From: Comamonadaceae bacterium
Lineage (GTDB): Bacteria > Pseudomonadota > Gammaproteobacteria > Burkholderiales > Burkholderiaceae_C
Length of the DNA: 8,482 bases
NCBI GenBank assembly: GCA_947483455.1
Contig: CANKNK010000062.1
Span: forward strand, 1 to 8,482
Direction: 5' to 3'
The stretch's first letter is position 1; each line of letters starts with the position of its first letter. The position numbers were made by a program, and so were the translations under genes. This document shows, in pieces, positions 1-6,210 of this stretch. The notes beneath the pieces are model-generated. The model had not been told where the DNA came from. It was given only the letters and a program-made list of their open reading frames with translations, and did not search any database.

Positions 1-640
1 GCGTGACTTTGTCCCGCTCATCATGGTGGCCAGCGTACCGCAGGTCTTGGTGGTCAATCCGAAAAAAGTGCCGGCCGCCAACTATGCAGAATTTTTGGCG
101 TTTGTCCGCAAAAACCCCGGCAAGCTCAACTACGGCTCGGCCGGTGGCGGCACCTCGCACCACCTGGCTGGTGAGTTGTTCAAGCTACAGACCAATACCT
201 TTATCACCCACATCCCCTACCGGGGTGCCGGTCCCGCGCTGCAAGACCTGATTGCCGGCAATGTGGACATGATGTTCGACGGCCTGGGCTCCTCAGCGGC
301 GCACATCAAGGGCGGACGCATCAAGGCTTTGATGGTTTCGGGCACCAAGCGCAACCCGGCTTTCCCCGATGTGCCCTGTTCGACCGAATTGGGTCTGCCC
401 GACTACACCGTGAGCACCTGGTACGGTATTTGGGCGCCCAAAGGCACGCCCGCTGATATCCAGGCGCGGGCCATAGAAGAAATCCGCCGCGCCTGCCAGA
501 CCGACGAAGCCAAGACCACCTGGGCCAACCAAGGGGCCGATTTCCCCAACCTTGCTGGCGCACAGTTTGATGGATTCATCAAAACTGAGCTGGCAAAGTG
601 GTCCAAGGTGGTCAAAGCCTCGGGCGCCAAGCTCGACTAG
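1..640 (+). CDS. Bug/TctC-family periplasmic solute-binding protein, 3' part (5' end outside window)
   Basis: This is the C-terminal 212 residues of a tripartite tricarboxylate transporter substrate-binding protein. The reading frame is open from base 2, so the start codon and signal peptide lie upstream; family members are usually about 320-330 residues. Visible family hallmarks are the VPQVLVVNP strand near the edge, NYGSAGGGTSHHLAGELFK (about bases 131-187), the HIPYRGAGPALQDLIAGNVD segment with MMFDGLGS following, a KRNPAFPDVP stretch, and the typical ending AKWSKVVKASGAKLD. Such proteins bind small carboxylates or similar solutes in the periplasm and are often orphans without adjacent membrane components; no TctA or TctB gene is visible here. 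Because a malonyl-CoA synthetase gene follows 75 bases after its stop codon, malonate or a related dicarboxylate is a reasonable guess for the ligand. The family assignment is firm; the ligand is inference only. Confidence 0.93.
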   Translation, partial: RDFVPLIMVASVPQVLVVNPKKVPAANYAEFLAFVRKNPGKLNYGSAGGGTSHHLAGELFKLQTNTFITHIPYRGAGPALQDLIAGNVDMMFDGLGSSAAHIKGGRIKALMVSGTKRNPAFPDVPCSTELGLPDYTVSTWYGIWAPKGTPADIQARAIEEIRRACQTDEAKTTWANQGADFPNLAGAQFDGFIKTELAKWSKVVKASGAKLD

Positions 641-715
641 GCATTCTTGCCAAGGCGGCCGCAGCGGGTGGCTGCCTGGTTTGAGCCGGCATTCGGTGTA
701 GCACGCGTTTTTTAC
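641..715 (+). other. Short gap between the binding-protein gene and matB
   Basis: This 75-base spacer holds a weak hairpin (GCAGC at 661-665 pairing with GCTGC at 671-675, loop GGGTG) with no following T-run, so I do not call a terminator. I see no convincing sigma-70 promoter: TTGCCA at 647-652 resembles a -35 box but has no -10 box at the right distance. There is also no clear Shine-Dalgarno before the matB ATG. Read-through from the upstream gene is the simplest model. Confidence 0.4.
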
Positions 716-2260
716 ATGTCCCAACACAATCTTTTTTCTGCGCTGCGCGCCGCTTTTCCGCGCGATCTGGACCAGACGGCGGTGCAGACGGAAACCGGTT
801 TGTGCTACTCCTGGCGCGACCTGGACCGCGCCACGGCGATGTTGGCCAATTTGTTGCAATCCCTGGATTTGCCCGCAGGCAGTCGGATCGCCGCGCATGT
901 GGATAAATCGGTGGAAGCCATGTTACTCTACCTGGCCACACTGCGGGCCGGCTATGTGTACTTGCCACTCAATGTGGCCTACCAAAGCGCCGAGTTGCAG
1001 TACTTTCTAGGCAATGCCGAGCCGGCGGTGCTGGTCTGTTGTCCGCGCGATTTTGGCTGGGTCAGCAAGTTGGCGTTTCAGGCGGGTACGCAGTATGTGT
1101 TCACCTTGGACGATCAGCGCCAGGGCAGCTTGCTCGAACGCGCGGCGCAGCATAGCGACGTGCATACCATTGCTAGCTGTCAGGCGGACGATCTGGCCGC
1201 CATGGTTTACACCAGTGGTACTACGGGCCGCAGCAAAGGCGCCATGCTCAGCCATGGCAATTTGCTTAGCAACGCCAAGGTGCTCAAAGACTATTGGGGC
1301 TGGCGCAAAGGCGATGTGCTCATCCACTGTCTGCCGATTTTTCATGTGCACGGCTTGTTTGTAGCCCTGCATGGCGCGCTGCTCAATGGCAGCAAGATGC
1401 TGTGGTTGGCGCGCTTTGATCCCAAGCAGGTGCTGTCTTGTTTGCCGAAAGCCACTGTTTTTATGGGCGTGCCCACTTTGTATGTGCGCCTTCTCGGAGA
1501 GGCTGGTCTCACGCCACACGCCTGCGCGAATATGCGTTTATTTGTGGCGGGTTCCGCGCCCTTGCTGTTAGAGACGTTCCAGGATTGGACTGCACGCACC
1601 GGACACACGATTTTGGAGCGCTACGGCATGAGCGAAACCGTCATGCTCGCGTCCAATCCCTATGCGCCCGATGCGCGCCACGGCGGCCAGTCAGAACGGC
1701 GCGGCGGCACGGTGGGCTTCCCACTTCCTGGCGTGCAATTGCGCGTCAGTGCAGAAGGTGGCAAGCCCTGCGCGGTGGGCGAGGTCGGAAATATCGAAGT
1801 GCGTGGCCCCAATGTATTTAGTGGCTACTGGCGCATGCCCGAAAAAACCGCCGAAGAATTTACCCAAGACGGCTACTTCAAAACGGGCGACGTTGGCATG
1901 GTCGATGCACGCGGCTATGTCAGCATTGTGGGCCGCAGCAAAGACCTCATCATCAGCGGCGGCTACAACGTCTATCCCGCCGAGATCGAGGGCTATATCA
2001 ACGCTATGCCCGGTGTGGCCGAAAGCGCGCTGGTTGGCGTGCCGCACCCAGATTTTGGCGAGGTCGGCGTGGCCGTGGTCATTGCCAAGCCCGGCGCTGC
2101 GCCAGATGCCAATGCCATCGTTCAATCGCTGAAAGCCAATTTGGCGAATTTCAAAATTCCCAAGCGCTGTTTTGTCTTGTCCGAGTTACCGCGTAACGCC
2201 ATGGGCAAGGTGCAAAAAAACTTGCTGCGCCAGCAGTACCAGAACCTGTTCACCGCCTAA
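716..2260 (+). CDS. matB: Malonyl-CoA synthetase (MatB-like acyl-CoA ligase)
   Basis: This 514-residue adenylate-forming enzyme is predicted to convert malonate, ATP and CoA to malonyl-CoA, AMP and PPi in the cytoplasm. Motifs in order: P-loop YTSGTTGRSKG (165-175), LPIFHVHGLF (206-215), MRLFVAGSAPLL (273-284), A5 ERYGMSET (301-308), YFKTGDVG (387-394), the A8 hinge GRSKDLIISGGYNVYPAEIE (406-425), and A10 NAMGKVQK (494-501) whose Lys498 is the expected catalytic lysine. LARFDPKQVL, the MRLF-GSAPLL block, ERYGMSET followed by SNPY, and MGKVQKN match, from memory, the malonyl-CoA synthetase subgroup rather than acetyl- or long-chain acyl-CoA ligases. Compared with the MatB I remember, a few extra residues (about 318-330, ending SERRGGTVG) sit after SNPY. 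I chose the ATG at 716 because homology begins there; the in-frame ATG at 647 would add 23 unlikely residues. The aminotransferase gene follows after 9 bases. No malonyl-CoA decarboxylase is in view; it may lie upstream. Confidence 0.88.
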   Translation: MSQHNLFSALRAAFPRDLDQTAVQTETGLCYSWRDLDRATAMLANLLQSLDLPAGSRIAAHVDKSVEAMLLYLATLRAGYVYLPLNVAYQSAELQYFLGNAEPAVLVCCPRDFGWVSKLAFQAGTQYVFTLDDQRQGSLLERAAQHSDVHTIASCQADDLAAMVYTSGTTGRSKGAMLSHGNLLSNAKVLKDYWGWRKGDVLIHCLPIFHVHGLFVALHGALLNGSKMLWLARFDPKQVLSCLPKATVFMGVPTLYVRLLGEAGLTPHACANMRLFVAGSAPLLLETFQDWTARTGHTILERYGMSETVMLASNPYAPDARHGGQSERRGGTVGFPLPGVQLRVSAEGGKPCAVGEVGNIEVRGPNVFSGYWRMPEKTAEEFTQDGYFKTGDVGMVDARGYVSIVGRSKDLIISGGYNVYPAEIEGYINAMPGVAESALVGVPHPDFGEVGVAVVIAKPGAAPDANAIVQSLKANLANFKIPKRCFVLSELPRNAMGKVQKNLLRQQYQNLFTA

Positions 2261-2269
2261 GCGGCCGCT

Positions 2270-3457
2270 ATGCGCCAAGCGATTCAAAACCTCGAAGAAT
2301 CGAAAATTCGCGAAGTGGCCAATGCCGGCATGGGCCGCAGCGATGTGCTGGCTTTTTGGTTTGGCGAGAGCGACGAAGTCACGCCCGATTTCATACGCCA
2401 GGCGGCTATCGAATCACTGCAATCGGGCGAGACCTTTTACAGCCATAACCTGGGGCTGCCCGCACTGCGCGACGCAGTGGCCCAGGCCATGGCCGCCAAG
2501 CACGCGGGCGCGCCCGGCAGTGCGCCTCTAGGCGCCGAACGTATTGCCATCACCTCGGGCGGCGTCAATGCCCTGATGCTGGCGGTGCAAGCGGTGGTCG
2601 ATGCCGGCGACGAAGTGGTCGCAGTCACCCCGGTCTGGCCCAACCTGACCGCGCAGCCGCTGATCCTGGGCGCGCATTTGCGGACCGTGGCTTTGCGCCC
2701 GCAGGCCGGGGCCTGGACCTTGGATCTGGACGCCTTGCTAGCGGCCATCACCCCGCGCACCAAATTGCTAATCGTTAACGCACCTAACAACCCCACGGGC
2801 TGGACGCTCAGCCGTGAAGAGCAAAGCGCCATCTTGTCGCATTGCCGCCGCACCGGCACCTGGATACTGGCCGACGAGGTATACGAAAACCTGTATTTCG
2901 CGCCGTCCAGCAATGCCTGCGCGCCCAGTTTTTTAGACATCGCTGAGCCAGCAGACAAGCTCATGGTGGCGCATAGTTTTTCAAAAAGCTACCTCATGAC
3001 CGGCTGGCGTTTGGGCTGGCTGGTGCTGCCACCGTCCGCCACGGCCGACATCGGCAAACTCATTGAATTCAACACCTCCTGCGCCAGCGTCTTCACCCAG
3101 CGCGCGGGCCTGGTGGCTTTGCAGCGGCGGGATGAAGTTACGCCACGCGTGGTGCGCCATTTGCAAGCCTGCCGCGACACCCTGGTACCAGCGCTGCAAT
3201 CTATCCCCGGCTTGCAAGTGGCCAGTCCCCAGGGCGGCATGTACGCGTTTTTTGAGTTGCCAGGCCACAGCGATTCACTGGCGACGGCCAAGCGTTTGGT
3301 GGCCGAGGCCGGCCTGGGTTTGGCCCCTGGCCTAGCCTTTGCGCCCGAGGCTGCTAGCTGGCTGCGCTGGTGCTTTGCCTCCAAAGACCTCGGTCGACTC
3401 ACACAGGGCGTGGAGCGCTTGCGCGAGTGGCTGCGCCACAGCTCCACCAAGGGCTGA
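2270..3457 (+). CDS. Class I/II PLP-dependent aminotransferase, substrate unknown
   Basis: This 395-residue fold-type I aminotransferase belongs to the aspartate aminotransferase superfamily. Visible landmarks are ITSGGVNALMLAVQAV (PLP-phosphate region), the NAPNNPTG motif (170-177, with Asn174 the likely pyridine-ring-side Asn), DEVYE (Asp202 contacting the PLP nitrogen, Tyr205 its O3'), SFSKSYLMTGWRLGW with Lys239 as the Schiff-base lysine, and Arg366 in SWLRWCF as the likely substrate alpha-carboxylate arginine. Length is normal for the family. The N-terminus (DVLAFWFGESDEVTPDFI) fits a start at the ATG at 2270, nine bases after matB; there is no strong Shine-Dalgarno, so coupling to matB translation is plausible. 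The reaction is transfer of an amino group between an amino acid and a 2-oxo acid, but the sequence does not tell which. Its position behind matB does not reveal a clear malonate-related role. Confidence 0.9.
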   Translation: MRQAIQNLEESKIREVANAGMGRSDVLAFWFGESDEVTPDFIRQAAIESLQSGETFYSHNLGLPALRDAVAQAMAAKHAGAPGSAPLGAERIAITSGGVNALMLAVQAVVDAGDEVVAVTPVWPNLTAQPLILGAHLRTVALRPQAGAWTLDLDALLAAITPRTKLLIVNAPNNPTGWTLSREEQSAILSHCRRTGTWILADEVYENLYFAPSSNACAPSFLDIAEPADKLMVAHSFSKSYLMTGWRLGWLVLPPSATADIGKLIEFNTSCASVFTQRAGLVALQRRDEVTPRVVRHLQACRDTLVPALQSIPGLQVASPQGGMYAFFELPGHSDSLATAKRLVAEAGLGLAPGLAFAPEAASWLRWCFASKDLGRLTQGVERLREWLRHSSTKG

Positions 3458-3459
3458 TT

Positions 3460-3471
3460 GCTAGCGCTAGC
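3460..3471. repeat. 12-bp perfect palindrome between aminotransferase and alkylation-repair genes
   Basis: GCTAGCGCTAGC is a perfect inverted repeat starting three bases after the aminotransferase stop codon and ending 25 bases before the proposed next start. It contains two CTAG tetranucleotides, which are usually scarce in bacterial DNA. GGGCT at 3451-3455 can also pair with AGCCC at 3469-3473. There is no T-run, so it is not a standard intrinsic terminator. It could be an operator or chance; function unknown. Confidence 0.5.
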
Positions 3472-3496
3472 CCGTCGGACTTGCTACAGCGCGCCC

Positions 3497-4192
3497 ATGT
3501 CTAACCAGCCGAAGGTCCTTGCGCTGCTGGCGCAAATTGAAGGCGCCTTGCGTGCGCTGGCCGATGCACAGCAAGCCCAGCCCATGCGCGCCTATATGCA
3601 GGACCAGTTTGCATTCTTAGGTATCCACGCGACCCCGCGCCGACAAGCCTTACGGGCGCTGCCTGGCTTGAAAGATTGGACGGCCCCTGCCTTGTTGGCG
3701 CTGGCCGAAGCCTTGTGGGCCTTGCCAGAGCGTGAGTTTCAGTACGCGGCGGTGGACTTGCTCGCCAAGTACCACCGCCAGCTAGACCTGCAGAGCCTGC
3801 CGTCCCTGATCGCCTTGGTGCAGCGCAAGTCCTGGTGGGACAGCGTCGACGCTTTAGCGGGTGTGGTGGGCGATATCTTGCTGCAGGCACGCCAGCAGGG
3901 GCATGATGGCCAGCACACCATGGATAGCTGTCTCGGCCATAGCAATGTATGGGTGCGCCGCGTGGCGATGTTGCACCAATTGGGCTGGAAGGAGCAAACC
4001 GATGAAAGCCGCTTGCTGACTTACGCGCTGCGCTTGGCCAGTGAGCCCGACTTTTTTATCCGCAAAGCAATTGGCTGGGCTTTGCGCGACTATGCGCGCA
4101 CCCGCCCCGAGGTGATTCGCGCTTTTTTGGCACAACACGGCCAAGTGTTCTCGGGCCTCACGCGCCGTGAAGCGGGCAAACACCTAGGCTGA
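3497..4192 (+). CDS. AlkD-like DNA alkylation repair protein (HEAT-repeat DNA glycosylase)
   Basis: This 231-residue all-helical protein matches the AlkC/AlkD alkylpurine DNA glycosylase superfamily, close in length to Bacillus cereus AlkD (about 237). AlkD removes N3- and N7-alkylated purines without base flipping. Residues equivalent to its functional set appear present: Trp114 and Asp118 in KSWWDSVD (AlkD Trp109 and catalytic Asp113), Arg154/155 in VWVRRVAM (AlkD Arg148), and Trp194 in IRKAIGWALRDYA (AlkD Trp187). The matches come from remembered motifs, not an alignment. I chose the ATG at 3497 because homology starts soon after; the frame is open back to a TTG at 3458, immediately after the aminotransferase stop codon, which would add 13 residues of unlikely sequence. 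It lies 39 bases downstream of the aminotransferase gene and may be the last gene of that run. It converges with the biotinyl-carboxyltransferase gene, leaving 34 bases between the stop codons. Confidence 0.88.
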   Translation: MSNQPKVLALLAQIEGALRALADAQQAQPMRAYMQDQFAFLGIHATPRRQALRALPGLKDWTAPALLALAEALWALPEREFQYAAVDLLAKYHRQLDLQSLPSLIALVQRKSWWDSVDALAGVVGDILLQARQQGHDGQHTMDSCLGHSNVWVRRVAMLHQLGWKEQTDESRLLTYALRLASEPDFFIRKAIGWALRDYARTRPEVIRAFLAQHGQVFSGLTRREAGKHLG

Positions 4193-4226
4193 GCGGGTGC
4201 TGCCCGTAGCTGGTGGAAGGACGGCA
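4193..4226. other. 34-bp convergent gap with a weak hairpin
   Basis: Two convergent genes end here. CGGG at 4194-4197 can pair with CCCG at 4203-4206 around a TGCTG loop, with one extra G-T pair outside. No T-run follows on either strand, so at best it is a poor terminator. I see nothing else. Confidence 0.3.
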
Positions 4227-6098
4227 CTACCAGGTATCGACCATGCCGCCGCGCAAGGGACGGGTGTGTCCAGCAGCCAGCGCACGGCTGAGCCAAGCGC
4301 GGGTCTGGGCGGGGTCGATGACGGCGTCGATTTCCAGGCTGGCCGCCATGTTCATGGCGCTACCCTTGTCCACATGCTGGGCCAGCAGTTGGGCAAACAA
4401 GGCCTCGCGCTGCGCGCCTTCGGGCTGCGCTTCCAATTCTTTTTTAAAGCCCAGGCGCACCGCGCCTTCCAGACCCATGGCGCCAAACTCGCCGCTGGGC
4501 CAGGCGATGGTGCACAGCGGTGCATGAAAGCCCCCGGCCGTCATGGCCATAGCGCCCAGGCCGTAGCCCTTGCGCAGGACCACGCTCACAAAGGGCACGC
4601 GCAAATGCGCCGCGGCCACGAACATGCGGCTGACATGGCGCACCTGGGCTCGCGTTTCGACTTGCGGGCCCACCATGAAGCCGGGCGTGTCCACTAAGCT
4701 GAGCAGCGGCAGGCCGTGGGCATTGCACAGCTGCATAAAGCGCGCGGCTTTGTCGGCTGCATCTGCGTCAATAGCGCCGCCCAGGTGCTGGGGGTTGTTG
4801 GCTAGGCAGCCCAGCGCTTTGCCCTCTATACACAGCAGTGCCGTGTGTATGCCAAGGCCAAAACCGGTGCGTAGCATCAACACGCTGCCTGCATCGGCAA
4901 TGCCTTCGATGGCTGCCCGGCTGTCGTAGACGCGCAGGCGGTTTTCGGGTACGACATCGCGCAGACGCAGCGCGTCGGGGGCTTGCCAGCGATGCAAGGT
5001 GCGCCCAGGGTTAAAAAAGCCCAGGTACTGCTTGGCAGCGGACACCGCCTGCGCTTCGTCCGCGACCAAAATATCGATCACGCCATTGGCATGCTGTACG
5101 GCGCTGGGCCCAATCGCTTCAGGCGGATACACCCCCAGGCCACCGCCCTCCACCATGGCCGGCCCGCCCATGCCGATGTTGCTGGCCTCGGTGGCGATGA
5201 TGAGATCGCAGCAGCCCAGCAGCGCCGCATTGCCGGCAAAGCAGCGACCGGTGGTGATGCCAATCACCGGTACCTGCCCGTTGAGCCGGGCAAAGCTGGC
5301 GAAGGTGGCCACATGCAAACCGGCCAGGATCGGCATATCCACATCGCCCGGGCGCCCACCACCGCCTTCGGCAAACAAAACCACAGGAAGCCTGTGCTCT
5401 AAGGCGATGCCCAGCATGCGGTCGGTTTTTTGGTGGTTGCGCATGCCCTGCGTGCCGGCCAGCACGGTGGCGTCGTAGGCCATCACCACGCACGGCTGGC
5501 CATCGACGCTGGCGGTGCCGCAGACCATGCCATCGGCGGGCGTGTTGCGCATCAGATCCTCGGCGCTGCGGCGCTTGCTTTGCGCTGCGACGGCTAACGC
5601 GCCATATTCGGAAAAGCTCCCGGCATCAATCAAGTCAGCGATGTTTTCGCGGGCGCTGCGCAAGCCAAGTGCGTGGCGCTTGGCCATGGCCTCGGGGCGG
5701 CTGGCGTCCAGGGTGAATACATGGCGCGTTTGTACGCGGGCCAAGTCCGGGCGCGCTGGCGCGCCTTCGTCGGGCTTATCGTGTTTGGCAGTGATTGGCG
5801 GGCTGGAGGCTGTTGAAATGGCGGCTGGTATGGATGGCGTAGCTTTGTTGGACCTCAACGCCGCAGCCGGGCTTTGTGCTTGTGCCAGCGCCAGCAAGGC
5901 CAGCACCTCGCCAGCTTGCACGGTGTCGCCCGCTGCGCAGAAAAGTTCATGCACCGTGCCCGCACTCGGTGCACAGACTTCGTGTTCCATCTTCATGGCT
6001 TCGAGCACCAGCAGCAACTGGCCAGCCTGCACCGCCTGGCCCGGTTGGACCAGCAGTTGAACAATATGGGCTTGTAGGGGGGAGCGCAGTTCAGTCAT
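4227..6098 (-). CDS. Biotinyl (BCCP) domain - carboxyltransferase fusion, acyl-CoA carboxylase type
   Basis: This 623-residue protein has three parts. Residues 1-72 form a biotinyl domain with EAMKMEHE, where Lys36 would carry biotin, flanked by the usual hydrophobic strands and the paired AGQ/AGE turns. Residues about 73-120 are an Ala/Pro/Ser-rich linker. Residues about 130-610 are a complete carboxyltransferase of the PccB/AccD type: an N-half with EGGGGRPGD (244-252), FAGNAALLG and GGPAMVEGGG (311-320), and a C-half with VDTPGFMVGPQVE (469-481), KGYGLGAMAM (510-519) and FGAMGLEGAVRLGFKKE. Such domains move a carboxyl group between carboxybiotin and an acyl-CoA. The acyl-CoA substrate cannot be read from sequence. 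Acyl-CoA carboxylases also need a biotin carboxylase, and none lies in the window; the gene is alone on its strand here. The start at 6098 places the biotinyl fold at the very N-terminus; the Shine-Dalgarno is weak. Propionyl-type alpha subunits normally carry BCCP at their C-terminus, so this layout is less common. Confidence 0.9.
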   Translation of the reverse strand: MTELRSPLQAHIVQLLVQPGQAVQAGQLLLVLEAMKMEHEVCAPSAGTVHELFCAAGDTVQAGEVLALLALAQAQSPAAALRSNKATPSIPAAISTASSPPITAKHDKPDEGAPARPDLARVQTRHVFTLDASRPEAMAKRHALGLRSARENIADLIDAGSFSEYGALAVAAQSKRRSAEDLMRNTPADGMVCGTASVDGQPCVVMAYDATVLAGTQGMRNHQKTDRMLGIALEHRLPVVLFAEGGGGRPGDVDMPILAGLHVATFASFARLNGQVPVIGITTGRCFAGNAALLGCCDLIIATEASNIGMGGPAMVEGGGLGVYPPEAIGPSAVQHANGVIDILVADEAQAVSAAKQYLGFFNPGRTLHRWQAPDALRLRDVVPENRLRVYDSRAAIEGIADAGSVLMLRTGFGLGIHTALLCIEGKALGCLANNPQHLGGAIDADAADKAARFMQLCNAHGLPLLSLVDTPGFMVGPQVETRAQVRHVSRMFVAAAHLRVPFVSVVLRKGYGLGAMAMTAGGFHAPLCTIAWPSGEFGAMGLEGAVRLGFKKELEAQPEGAQREALFAQLLAQHVDKGSAMNMAASLEIDAVIDPAQTRAWLSRALAAGHTRPLRGGMVDTW

Positions 6099-6210
6099 GG
6101 CGAGTGGTCATCGTGCTGGCAATCGGTGGGGCATGGCGGCATGGGGGCCGGTTATGCTCGTAGGCAATGGCGCCAAAGGGGTGCCGCTTGGGCCGGATTG
6201 TCCGGTAGAA
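6099..6210. promoter_or_regulatory. Divergent intergenic region between biotinyl-carboxyltransferase and asparaginase genes
   Basis: If the asparaginase starts at 6211, this 112-base stretch must hold promoters for both divergent genes. A TATGCT resembling a -10 box occurs at 6153-6158 on the plus strand, but without a good -35 box at normal spacing, so I assign no specific promoter. The stretch stays open in the asparaginase frame from the ATG at 6097, so a shorter region is possible if an upstream start (6133 or 6154) is used. Confidence 0.4.
6193..6205. repeat. Small inverted repeat just before the asparaginase start
   Basis: CCGGA-TTG-TCCGG is a perfect 5-bp inverted repeat with a 3-base centre, ending five bases before the proposed ATG at 6211. 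It could be a half-site pair for a regulator or a small hairpin over the ribosome-binding region. In GC-rich DNA such a repeat can arise by chance, so function is uncertain. Confidence 0.35.

Noticed and set aside
661..675. GCAGC-GGGTG-GCTGC hairpin after the binding-protein gene as a possible terminator.
   Set aside because: The stem is only five pairs and no T-run follows. The next gene is close on the same strand and has no visible promoter of its own.
293..898. A 201-codon minus-strand open frame under the binding-protein and matB genes.
   Set aside because: It is antisense to well-supported coding sequence and its translation has no recognisable domain or family motif.
655..2268. GCGGCCGC (NotI-type site) occurs at 655-662 and again at 2261-2268, so the two copies flank matB almost exactly, as in a cloned cassette.
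   Set aside because: In DNA of roughly 60% GC an 8-base GC-only word is expected about once in a window this size, so two copies are not striking. The surrounding genes read through naturally and there is no vector sequence.
4197..4697. A 166-codon plus-strand open frame opposite the carboxyltransferase C-terminus.
   Set aside because: The minus-strand product has clear conserved motifs over the same bases; the plus-strand translation is low-complexity and unlike any family I know.
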